Below, piece after piece: positions 27,207 to 36,049 of a DNA stretch of 64,000 nt. The notes below the pieces were generated by a model, which did not search any database, had not been told where the DNA came from, and saw only the letters and a list, made by a program, of their open reading frames with translations. Position 1 is the stretch's first letter; the number at the start of each line of letters is the position of its first letter. Position numbers and translations under genes: made by a program. The DNA is from RHLJ01 sp040222455 (GTDB lineage Bacteria > Bacteroidota > Rhodothermia > Balneolales > Balneolaceae): NCBI GenBank assembly GCA_040222455.1, contig JAVKDD010000025.1:183997-247996 (forward strand), written 5' to 3'.

Positions 27207-28658
27207 CTACTTTAATAGTAGCATACGTTTAGTAAACACTTCTCCATTTACTTTTAAGCGATATAAATAGATTCCAGTTGAGAGATTTGATGCATCGAAA
27301 TTCACTTCATAATTACCTCTTAATTGTTGCCTATCTACCAAAGTTGAAACTTTTCTTCCAATCATATTATAAATCTCTAAAAGCACGTTCCCAGAAGTTT
27401 TTAACCTATAGCTAATCTTAGTAGATGGATTGAACGGATTAGGATAATTCTGATCTAACTCAAAGCTCTTAATATTCACATCTAATTCATTCTCGTTAGA
27501 TGTAATAATTGGAGCAGGAAGTGGATCTTGCATATTATTTTTTAAATATGGGTATGTTTCTCCTTCATTAATAGCCCAGGTCGAGTCAAAATCCCAACCT
27601 TCAAAAGAAGATTGCATTAGCATTTGAGTAGTTGACAATCCTTTTTCTTCTTCTGTATTTAAATTTGAAAAACTAGAATCCCAAAAATTTGATACTGACA
27701 AACCACTTTCATCAAATCCAATTAAATTACCACTCCCAATTTCGCCATTAACTTCTCCAACAGAGTAATTATAAGAAGTATTTCCAGTTTTGACTCCAAT
27801 TAATCCCCCAACCCATTGATCACCTTCTACATTTCCAATACTGTAATTATTTTCAACGATATTTCCATTCGTAATTCCAACTAATCCACCTACACCGATT
27901 GTCCCTTTAACTCCTCCAAGGTGAATATTATTAACTATTTCTTTTATGTAAATACTTGAACCAATCAACCCTCCTACATAACTCAAACCTTCTATACTTC
28001 CTATGGCAATATTATTAACTACAACTCCCTCATTCTCACCAATCAGCCCTCCTACTCTATTTCCACCAGTTATATCTACATTAGCCTGATTGTCCTTAAC
28101 TACACCATAATTACCCCCTATCAATCCCCCAATCTTCTGACCTCCAAAAACTTCGCCACTCACTAGACAGTTCTCAATTAACCCATAATTCTTACCGACT
28201 AAACCTCCTATCTCAGATTGTCCTTCAATTCTTAGGTTCGTAATTTTCAAATTTTGTATTTCTCCGTTTTCAGAAATACCTGCAAATAAACCAATAACCC
28301 GAGCATCTGGACTGTTAATCGTTAAACCCTCTATGATAAATCCCGATCCTTTTAAAGATCCTGAGAAAAAAAACTGCCGATCTCCAATTGGATCCCAACC
28401 TAAACTATCATTCCAAAACAGACCTTCTGGGTTTTGTGTATCGAAAGCGAGGTCAATATTATTTACGAGTGTAAAATGAGAATCTAAGCTATTCCTTATC
28501 TCATTTAGTTGCTCGGGGCTAGAAATCTGAAAAGGATTTTCTTTAGTCCCATCTCCACCAGCAAAAGTCTGTGCAAAACTTTTTTGAAATGAAATTAGAA
28601 TTAAAAGAAGCAATATAAAGTTCGAAGTAAGGGTTTTCATATATCTCATTATTTGCAT
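27207..28658 (-). CDS. secreted GLUG-repeat protein with type IX sorting domain
   Basis: A 483-residue protein with a signal peptide (ending about residue 29, SFAQ). The start may equally be Met4 or Met7. Residues about 130-330 consist of GLUG-type repeats (units such as 'VGGLIGENEGVVVNNIAIG', core GGLIGENEG), which form a beta-helix. The last 80 residues are a type IX secretion C-terminal domain: 'NYPNPFNPSTKISYRL', 'VLLEIYNMIGRKV' and a terminal 'FTKRMLLLK'. It is predicted to be secreted by T9SS and to be surface-bound. The ligand is unknown; an adhesin is possible. Confidence 0.9.
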   Translation of the reverse strand: MQIMRYMKTLTSNFILLLLILISFQKSFAQTFAGGDGTKENPFQISSPEQLNEIRNSLDSHFTLVNNIDLAFDTQNPEGLFWNDSLGWDPIGDRQFFFSGSLKGSGFIIEGLTINSPDARVIGLFAGISENGEIQNLKITNLRIEGQSEIGGLVGKNYGLIENCLVSGEVFGGQKIGGLIGGNYGVVKDNQANVDITGGNRVGGLIGENEGVVVNNIAIGSIEGLSYVGGLIGSSIYIKEIVNNIHLGGVKGTIGVGGLVGITNGNIVENNYSIGNVEGDQWVGGLIGVKTGNTSYNYSVGEVNGEIGSGNLIGFDESGLSVSNFWDSSFSNLNTEEEKGLSTTQMLMQSSFEGWDFDSTWAINEGETYPYLKNNMQDPLPAPIITSNENELDVNIKSFELDQNYPNPFNPSTKISYRLKTSGNVLLEIYNMIGRKVSTLVDRQQLRGNYEVNFDASNLSTGIYLYRLKVNGEVFTKRMLLLK

Positions 28659-28683
28659 ATCTATAGCTGAAATTTTTATCTCC

Positions 28684-29202
28684 TTAAAAATTAAACCCTA
28701 CTCCTAAACCAGCCCCAAGACCAACTCGTGTTTTATCTTGATTTCCAAAACCTCTCGTGAATTGGTATGCAATATGAAAATTAAGAATTAGACCTTTAGC
28801 ACGGTCACCAAGGTCTACACCCATTCCTCCACCAAGACTAAAAAAATTTTCTTGTTGTCCGTCACTGTTAAAAAAAGTTTCTTCCGAAAAACTGTTATCA
28901 ACATGTGCCCCAGCAAACGCATACACACGTTGCGTGTACGTTTCTCGTAAATCTCTTTGATACTCTCCTCCTAGAGAAAAGAAAGAATCTTTGCTGTTGC
29001 TATCATTATTGTAAATGTATATACCAACAATCTTGATATTATCTTTCTCAGAATTTGGGTAAATATACTGGATACCCGCACCTGTTACTGATGACAAGGT
29101 TAATCCTATTTGCTTAGAAGCGATGAAGTCGTCTTTCTCCTGTGCTTTAATTATTTGCGATGAAATAATTAAACCCAATAAAATAAAAATGATTTTCTTC
29201 AT
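28684..29202 (-). CDS. small outer-membrane beta-barrel-like protein
   Basis: A 172-residue protein with a signal peptide (about 1-20, ending IKAQ). The rest alternates short beta-strand segments with glycine-rich turns ('FFSLGGGMGVDLGDRAKG', 'VGLGAGLGVGFNF') and ends in Phe, as many outer-membrane barrels do. I do not recognise a named family. It lies 25 bases before the GLUG protein on the same strand, so co-transcription is likely. Confidence 0.7.
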   Translation of the reverse strand: MKKIIFILLGLIISSQIIKAQEKDDFIASKQIGLTLSSVTGAGIQYIYPNSEKDNIKIVGIYIYNNDSNSKDSFFSLGGEYQRDLRETYTQRVYAFAGAHVDNSFSEETFFNSDGQQENFFSLGGGMGVDLGDRAKGLILNFHIAYQFTRGFGNQDKTRVGLGAGLGVGFNF

Positions 29203-29278
29203 ATCTAACCCATTTATTATAAATACCTGTCTTTAATGAACTAAGATATGAAATTTTATCAGTGAACCAATAGTATTT

Positions 29279-30550
29279 TTAAATCTTAAATCTATCAAAT
29301 ACTGCTTTATCTAAACTTTCCCGATGATTAGGGTGAGCAATGTTAACTAGCGCTTTTGCCCGTTGGCCTAGACTTTTTCCATAAAGGTTAGCTATTCCAT
29401 ATTCTGTAACTATATAATGTACATGTGCTCTCGTTGTTACAACGCCAGCTCCTTGTTTTAGAAATGGTACAATCCGACTAACTCCTTTATTTGTTTGTGA
29501 TGGAAGTGCTATAATTGGCTTTCCACCCTCTGATTTAGCAGCACCCCTAATAAAATCCATTTGCCCACCAACACCGCTATAATGATATGTGCCAATAGAA
29601 TCTGCGCAAACTTGACCTGTTAAATCAATCTCTATAGCGCTGTTTATTGCAGTAACCTTTGGATTTCTTCTAATTACTTTTGTGTCATTTATGTATGAAA
29701 TATCTAACATGGCAATGGATGGATTATCATCAATAAAATCATAGACACGTTTAGATCCCATCACAAATCCCGAAACTACCTTTCCCGGGAATTTCACTTT
29801 TTTCCGTCCATTTATGATCCCTTTCTCAACTAAATCGATAATTCCATCGGCAAACATTTCGGTATGTACGCCTAAATCTTTATGATTAACTAAGCTTTTT
29901 AGAACGGCATTTGGAATTGCTCCGATTCCCATTTGAAGAGTTGCTCCATCTTCTACCAACTCTGTACAAAACCGACCAATCCGCATTTCAGTTTCATTTG
30001 GCTCGGGTAGAATTTGCTCTGGAAGCGGATCATCATTTTCTACCATTACATCAATATTATTAACATGAATAAATCCAGCTCCATGAGTACGTGGCATATT
30101 TGGGTTTATCTGTGCAATAACAGTTTTTGCGGTTTCAGCAGCTGGTAATGCGCCAACCAGAGAAACTCCCATTGAACAAAAACCATGTTTATCTGGAGGA
30201 GATAAATTTAGAAGTGCCACATCGATGGGAAGAATTTCTTTCCTAATAAGTTCAGGAACTTCACTTAAGAAAACGGGGATATAATCTCCTCTACCTTCAT
30301 TTACAGCTTTACGAATATTTGAACCTACAAAGAATGCATTAACTCTAAAACTGTCTTTGTATTCAGGCTTTGCATAACTAGCCTCCCCTTCGGTGTGAAT
30401 GTGAACAATCTCAACATTTCGTAATTCGGGCGCTCGATCTACCATGGCCTTTACTAATGCAAATGGAACTGCATTAACCCCATGAATAAGTACTCTATCA
30501 CCTGATTTTATTAGTTTTACAGCTTCTTCGGCTGTTGCGTAAGCCTTCAT
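29279..30550 (-). CDS. acetyl-CoA hydrolase/CoA-transferase family protein
   Basis: A 423-residue protein of the acetyl-CoA hydrolase/transferase family, the group that includes 4-hydroxybutyrate CoA-transferase and propionate/succinate CoA-transferases. Recognisable parts are 'LQMGIGAIPNAV' (about 210-221), 'GVGGQMDFIRGA' (about 325-336) and 'VTEYGIANLYGKSLGQRA' (about 384-401). It moves CoA between short acids. The exact pair cannot be decided. It is a single minus-strand gene followed 76 bases later by the small barrel gene. Confidence 0.9.
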   Translation of the reverse strand: MKAYATAEEAVKLIKSGDRVLIHGVNAVPFALVKAMVDRAPELRNVEIVHIHTEGEASYAKPEYKDSFRVNAFFVGSNIRKAVNEGRGDYIPVFLSEVPELIRKEILPIDVALLNLSPPDKHGFCSMGVSLVGALPAAETAKTVIAQINPNMPRTHGAGFIHVNNIDVMVENDDPLPEQILPEPNETEMRIGRFCTELVEDGATLQMGIGAIPNAVLKSLVNHKDLGVHTEMFADGIIDLVEKGIINGRKKVKFPGKVVSGFVMGSKRVYDFIDDNPSIAMLDISYINDTKVIRRNPKVTAINSAIEIDLTGQVCADSIGTYHYSGVGGQMDFIRGAAKSEGGKPIIALPSQTNKGVSRIVPFLKQGAGVVTTRAHVHYIVTEYGIANLYGKSLGQRAKALVNIAHPNHRESLDKAVFDRFKI

Positions 30551-30605
30551 ATATTCTCCTTTTTTGTTTTACGGTAAGCTTACCAACTAATTATGAATTT
30601 CATAT

Positions 30606-30634
30606 AAAAAAAAAGACTCCTCATTCCTGAGCAG
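30606..30634 (-). terminator. Rho-independent terminator
   Basis: On the minus strand a CTGCTCA/TGAGGAG stem (one mismatch) with a GGAA loop is followed by TC and a run of nine or more T. It lies 38 bases after the stop of the 562-residue lipoprotein gene and ends that transcript. Confidence 0.8.
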
Positions 30635-30671
30635 CCTTCTTTGTCAACCTTTGTCTGGTTAGTTAAAAAAA

Positions 30672-32360
30672 CTAGTTGGATAATGCCACATTCCAAACAT
30701 TATCGTAACCAAACTCAGCTTGTATCGAGGTCAATTCTGCTATCGACTGCTTTATGAGTTTAATAATTACATCTTTTTGCCCAATTCTATTTAATGCATT
30801 TAAATCTGAAAACTCATTTTCACTAAATGGAACCCCAGGACCTTGAATACTTCCCTGAACCCATGTATTCGCTGTTCCATCAAATGCTTGTGTATGTCCA
30901 GTAACTCTATAGCTCACATTTGGTAACAATACGATCTTATTACCTTCTCCGCCTGCTACTTGATAATTAATTACTACATCCATAAATGCATCCATATTCA
31001 TATCCCTTATCAAACGTGGTAGCGTTCCGCCATCAGCTACCATTGCCGTTGTTGCTTCACTTAATATTTCACCAAGAGAATTTGGAATCAATCGCTTTGT
31101 ATCTCTAAGGTTTTTTGCGATGTATTCTTCGTTATTTTCGTCTTTCGGTGTAAAGAATTCGTCGTAAATTTGATTTGAGGTGATTTGATTTACATCTACT
31201 ACTGAAGCTCCATACTCGTTTTCTAGTAAGCCTATTAAGTCTGCGTACATGTTTTCTAGAAATTGATCCCAATATTGATCATCTAACTCAGGAAACTGAA
31301 AAGTAGTTGTGGTAGTTGTAATCTCTCTATATCCAGTAAGATAATTATCTCGCTCCGAAGTTTCTACTTCTTGCTTATATAATGTACCTGATACGCTAAG
31401 AGAGGATATTCCAATTCTCTTAATATTCGTATTTAATGGTCGGGCATACCAAGCATTACTCGCACTAGCTTCATAAGTGAATTCTCCAGAAGCTTCCTCA
31501 GAATCACCTTTTACTCGTACATAGCTTCTGCCTTCTGTATCTCCAGTAACTGTTACGGGTACGGTATCATAAACTGTGTTTACTTTTTTAAAATAAGCGA
31601 ATGGCTCAGCTCTTTCACTGCGGTCTTGCTCTATAAGAGTAACTTGCAAATGGTTATCTCCTTTTACCCATTTGGTCACATCTTTACCTGTTGGTCCACC
31701 ACCATTAATATGCTTGTGCTTAAAGGCATCAGATGGAACAGTAACTTTCCCTTTCACCAGTGTAGATTGAAAATAGGCAAAGCCTTTTGCACCAACTGCG
31801 CTTGTAATTAACGCAATCTGAACTCTTTTACCTTCTGCGGAAGGATCATAATCCAATTCTATTTCCAGAGATTCGTTTAAATTAACTTCAGCACCTTCAC
31901 TCTTACCGTTTATACTTTTAATGCTAACTGTAGGAGGAGCATTAAGTGTAAATTCGGTCGACTCTCCATCTACATTTTCTATCCGAACCGTTTTTGGCGA
32001 ACGATCATCACCATCAAGTAAAACCATATATACTCCTCCACCATAACTCGCTGCTTCAATACCACCTATTGTAACTGTACCATCAAGTGAAATAACTCCA
32101 ATTCCTCCCTCTGGTTTTACAAACTGTACTCCAACGGCATTTTGTCCAGCTTCCCAATCTTCAGTACCTAACATTGAAATACCAACATCAGTTGAGTATA
32201 AATTTAGATCGTACTTGCCAATTGCTGCTATTTTAGAAAAGTCTTTTTCTTTTTTTGTCATCAACTTTAAAGCAACTTTTCCAATTTGTTGCTGAACTGT
32301 TGCGCAAGACATTAATAAAATTGAAACCCCGAAAAGGCCATATATAACTTTCTTCATCAT
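30672..32360 (-). CDS. large lipoprotein, function unknown
   Basis: A 562-residue protein with a lipoprotein signal (LLMSC; Cys19, or Cys18 if the second Met is the start). The N-terminal third is beta-rich with 'GGGVYMVLLDGDDRSPKTVRIE' (core GGVYMVLLDGDD). The middle contains a Thr-rich strand (TTTTTTFQFPELDD). The C-terminal third looks like a mixed domain with 'NMDAFMDVVINYQVAG'. I do not recognise a family. Terminators flank it on both sides, so it is monocistronic. It is probably attached to the outer membrane, by inference from the lipobox. Confidence 0.75.
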   Translation of the reverse strand: MMKKVIYGLFGVSILLMSCATVQQQIGKVALKLMTKKEKDFSKIAAIGKYDLNLYSTDVGISMLGTEDWEAGQNAVGVQFVKPEGGIGVISLDGTVTIGGIEAASYGGGVYMVLLDGDDRSPKTVRIENVDGESTEFTLNAPPTVSIKSINGKSEGAEVNLNESLEIELDYDPSAEGKRVQIALITSAVGAKGFAYFQSTLVKGKVTVPSDAFKHKHINGGGPTGKDVTKWVKGDNHLQVTLIEQDRSERAEPFAYFKKVNTVYDTVPVTVTGDTEGRSYVRVKGDSEEASGEFTYEASASNAWYARPLNTNIKRIGISSLSVSGTLYKQEVETSERDNYLTGYREITTTTTTFQFPELDDQYWDQFLENMYADLIGLLENEYGASVVDVNQITSNQIYDEFFTPKDENNEEYIAKNLRDTKRLIPNSLGEILSEATTAMVADGGTLPRLIRDMNMDAFMDVVINYQVAGGEGNKIVLLPNVSYRVTGHTQAFDGTANTWVQGSIQGPGVPFSENEFSDLNALNRIGQKDVIIKLIKQSIAELTSIQAEFGYDNVWNVALSN

Positions 32361-32454
32361 TTACCCCATATTGATTAATATGGAATAAAATTGAAGGTTT
32401 TTGGCTCGCTATTCTATCGCCCAAACGGGGTATTTTTGAATATTGATTACTTAT

Positions 32455-32485
32455 AAAAAAAGCCCGCTAATTCGCGAGCTTTTTC
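32455..32485 (-). terminator. Rho-independent terminator (possibly bidirectional)
   Basis: AAAAAGCCCGC and GCGAGCTTTTT form an 11-base stem with one mismatch around a five-base loop. It lies about 50 bases after the stop of the propeller-amidohydrolase gene. A/T runs on both sides would let it work in either direction. Confidence 0.75.
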
Positions 32486-32535
32486 TAATCCTATCTTCTC
32501 AACTATAAATTCTCAAGAAGAGAATAAACTAAAAG

Positions 32536-35500
32536 TTAGTCATCTATTCCCGGTAAAGTTGCTTTATTTGGGGTGCTCTGCTCCCAGATTTTCAAATCAA
32601 ATACCTTTTTGCGAGGATACACTTCATCTAAGGTATTAGCATCGAATAAACGGCCATTCATCATTACATGAGAAACCGTGTTTGTATTTCTTAAATCATC
32701 CAATGGATTTCCATCTAATATTACAAGATCGGCAAGTTTACCTACTTCAATCGAACCAATGTCTCCATCTAATCCAATTGCTTCTGCACCAAGTAAAGTG
32801 GCTACTTTTAAAGCCTGGTGATTGCTAAGACCTCCAGATGCAACAGACCAAAGCTCCCAATGATATCCAAGACCTTGTAATTGGCCATGACTTCCTATCC
32901 CTATTAAACCACCAGCATCAACAATTTGTTTAGCTTTCTCTGCATGTTTAGGAAATATTTGTTCATCGTCTCTTGCCCAATATGCTTTTCGGCGTGTGCT
33001 GGATGAAAGTACATCGTTTGGAGTGAAATAAGATAACTTTGGATCATCATAAGGATTCTCACGAGTATAGAAATAATCTTCTGCAAAAGGTCCGCCATAG
33101 GCGACCAACATAGTTTGGGTAACTGCCATTTTTGCATCTGCAACAGTTTTTATCCAATCATTAAAAATTGGATATATAGGAAGGTTATGCTCATGACCAG
33201 GATATCCATCTATCAACTGAGTAAGATTCATTTTGATATTCAGACTTCCTTCTGTGGTTGGCATTAGCTTTTGATCTTTAGATGCCATGATTATCCATTG
33301 GCGATGCTCACGGTTACCAACTCGATACATTTTGATGGTTTTTGTATTAAAATATTCGCTGTATTGGCGAAGCACTTCTTTTGTATGATCGAGACTCTTT
33401 AATTTATAGCCCCAAAATCCTACGCCGGGACCTGTAGAATAAACTCGAGGTCCTAGTAATTTTCCAGCGGTAACCATATCACTGTAACTTAATACATCCG
33501 TACTACCTGTTTGAGGGTCACGAGTTGTGGTAACTCCATAAGCAAGATTAGCGGCATAACTCCAAGGTTGTGGTTTATGAATTCCTCGCGTAATTCTAAG
33601 ATGCGCGTGAGTATCTACAAATCCTGGTGTCACTGTTTTACCCGAAAGATCAACGACTTCTGCGCCGGACGGAACATCTAAACTTCCTGATCTTCCAACG
33701 GCTGTAATACGATTATTCTCAATGAGAATATCACCTTGTTCTATCACCTCTTCCCCTTTCATAGTGATAATGCGAGCATTTTGAAGAAGCACCCTTCCTT
33801 CGGGAATATCTTTATTGAACATAACTTCAATACGATACTCTTCTGCTTGATACTCAGAAGGGCTTTTTTCTTCATCAGATTCTTCTGCGTCAGAATCATC
33901 TTCATCTTCTTTTGCATCCTCTGCTATTTTTTCTACTGCTTCCTTTGCCTTTTCTGCTGCTTTTACACTATCTGCAAAAGCTTTTGCTTTACTTAAACTG
34001 TATACAAAATGTCCTTTTCCCAATGACCAATGCACTTTATCTGCATCACCAGACCAATGGGGGAATTCTCCTCCTATTACCGTTAATTTTTTTGCAGGAA
34101 ATGAAGCGTTCTCTGCATTTGAAACAGAAATATTTACCACCTTTCCGGTAACGGGTACCGTAGCAGTATAGATTTCATTGTTTACCTGAGCAAGCACCTG
34201 ATCTCCTTCAGGAGCCATCATTAGCACACTCGCCTCGCTCGCTGAAACAGGATCGGTTGTCCCGTAAGTAGAAATACCTGTAATCTTTACGTGTTCATCT
34301 ACGTCGGTACCATCCCAACGCATAGAAACTAGTTGACCATCATTATCGGTCATATATATACGATCATTTGATTTCACAAAATGTGGATTGGTTCGTCCCT
34401 TTCGTTTATCTACAAATGTAGTAGCTCCACCATTTGCAGGAATCCAGGCAATATCATTTGCAGCTGAAGAAAATCCTCCGCCAGTTCCCGAACTCATATA
34501 ATCAAACTTTGAGCCCATTATAAATACAACTCTATTGCTATTAAAAGACCATACAGGTTGAGTATAAAAAGCTGATTTCTGTGTTAGTTTTTCTGCTCTT
34601 GGTCTACGTGCATTCGGCTCAATACGATAAATATCTCCACCATTTGCTTCATCCCAAGTTACAAATACAATGTATTTACCATCCGGAGACCACGTCGGTT
34701 CAGCCTCAATAGCTTCTGTGGTAGTTAGTTTTGTTGGAGTTCCATTTGGAAAATCCTGAACATATAATTCATTTAACGCCGTAAAAGCCAGCTTCGAGCC
34801 ATCGGGCGATGGAATAGCATCTCTGATTTGTGTGGCTAAGGCTTCTTTCTCATCACTAATTGGATACTTGAAGGTGAGCTTTGGACCGAGTTCTAATTCC
34901 ACATCTACTTCAAAAGGAATTTCAACTATTGAACCATCTGCAATTGTAAGTTTGTGAAGTTTCCCTCCGAAGAAAAGTACCAAATGCTTACTATCAGGAG
35001 TAAAACTCATCGAAGGCAAAACCCCTAAAGTTGCTTGTGATTCCTGGTCATCTCGTTGAACTGGATAGGCTAGCCAGTTCTCTTCTCCAGTTTCTAAATT
35101 TCTTAATATTAACGCAGTTTCAGCTTCATGTCGTGTTCCGTACACTAAATACTTGCCATCTGGTGATGGTGTAGGTGTAAATGCAGAACCATATTTCGAA
35201 ACCAGAACTGAATTATCCCCAGTCTCACGATCATACACTCCAATAGAATATTGAGGCATTTGTGCATTATAGTTCCAGGCTCCAAATCGGCGTGAGTAGT
35301 AAACATATCTACCGTCAGCACTAAAAGCAGGGTCAATAGCCTTTAACGCAGTAGGTTCGTCAACGATTTTAGTCCCACTTCCACTTTCTTTGTGAATCAT
35401 CCATAATTTAAAAAAGCGCCTCCCCCGAGATACTACTATGTAATCACCATCCGGTGACCATTCAGCATTGATCATCTCGTCGTTATTATCTTTAGTTAAC

Positions 35501-35901
35501 TGATGCTCTTCTTCAGTTTCTAAATTGATATACCAGGCATTTTCAGAACCAGTGCGGTCAGAAATAAATAATAAATGCTCACCATCGGGGCTGAACCGTG
35601 GATGCACATCCACCGCCATCCCATCGGTTACCAGATTAGCTTTACCACCAGTAATCGGCATTGTGTAAATATCACCTAATAAATCAAAGGCTATACTTTG
35701 TCCGTCAGGACTAACATCCACCGACATCCAGGTTCCTTCGGTTGTGGTAAATTCGAACAACCTCTCCGGATCCATCGGAAGGTCTTTACTTTTCTTCTCA
35801 ATTTTAGTTGAATCTGATTCTTCCTCTTGAGCTATCGCTATTTGTAATGGTAGAGATAAGGCAATTAGAGTACAAAACGACCATATTATTTTTCGTGACA
35901 T
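32536..35901 (-). CDS. secreted TolB-like propeller plus amidohydrolase fusion
   Basis: A 1121-residue protein with a signal peptide (about 1-24). Residues about 40-600 form a WD40-like/TolB (PD40) propeller with repeated 'PSPDGKYLVYG' and 'WSPDGDYIVVSRG' units. An acidic, Lys/Glu-rich linker follows (about 645-690). The C-terminal half is an amidohydrolase (imidazolonepropionase-like): 'TPGFVDTHAHLRI' carries the metal-binding HxH, and 'GSIEVGKLADLVILDGNPL' is the family's closing beta-sandwich. Members hydrolyse peptide-like or cyclic amide bonds. The substrate is unknown. It is monocistronic with its own terminator. Confidence 0.9.
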   Translation of the reverse strand: MSRKIIWSFCTLIALSLPLQIAIAQEEESDSTKIEKKSKDLPMDPERLFEFTTTEGTWMSVDVSPDGQSIAFDLLGDIYTMPITGGKANLVTDGMAVDVHPRFSPDGEHLLFISDRTGSENAWYINLETEEEHQLTKDNNDEMINAEWSPDGDYIVVSRGRRFFKLWMIHKESGSGTKIVDEPTALKAIDPAFSADGRYVYYSRRFGAWNYNAQMPQYSIGVYDRETGDNSVLVSKYGSAFTPTPSPDGKYLVYGTRHEAETALILRNLETGEENWLAYPVQRDDQESQATLGVLPSMSFTPDSKHLVLFFGGKLHKLTIADGSIVEIPFEVDVELELGPKLTFKYPISDEKEALATQIRDAIPSPDGSKLAFTALNELYVQDFPNGTPTKLTTTEAIEAEPTWSPDGKYIVFVTWDEANGGDIYRIEPNARRPRAEKLTQKSAFYTQPVWSFNSNRVVFIMGSKFDYMSSGTGGGFSSAANDIAWIPANGGATTFVDKRKGRTNPHFVKSNDRIYMTDNDGQLVSMRWDGTDVDEHVKITGISTYGTTDPVSASEASVLMMAPEGDQVLAQVNNEIYTATVPVTGKVVNISVSNAENASFPAKKLTVIGGEFPHWSGDADKVHWSLGKGHFVYSLSKAKAFADSVKAAEKAKEAVEKIAEDAKEDEDDSDAEESDEEKSPSEYQAEEYRIEVMFNKDIPEGRVLLQNARIITMKGEEVIEQGDILIENNRITAVGRSGSLDVPSGAEVVDLSGKTVTPGFVDTHAHLRITRGIHKPQPWSYAANLAYGVTTTRDPQTGSTDVLSYSDMVTAGKLLGPRVYSTGPGVGFWGYKLKSLDHTKEVLRQYSEYFNTKTIKMYRVGNREHRQWIIMASKDQKLMPTTEGSLNIKMNLTQLIDGYPGHEHNLPIYPIFNDWIKTVADAKMAVTQTMLVAYGGPFAEDYFYTRENPYDDPKLSYFTPNDVLSSSTRRKAYWARDDEQIFPKHAEKAKQIVDAGGLIGIGSHGQLQGLGYHWELWSVASGGLSNHQALKVATLLGAEAIGLDGDIGSIEVGKLADLVILDGNPLDDLRNTNTVSHVMMNGRLFDANTLDEVYPRKKVFDLKIWEQSTPNKATLPGIDD

Positions 35902-36049
35902 AATTTTTCCGTTTGTTAGCTTTAATTTTAGCCGAGGTACCCAGCCTCAACTAACAAATGGAATCTGCTTAAAAAATGAATAGAGTTTTGTAAAACTTTG
36001 AGATAGAGCTCGTTACAACTGCACTTAGATGTAAAAGGTTTTTATAGTA

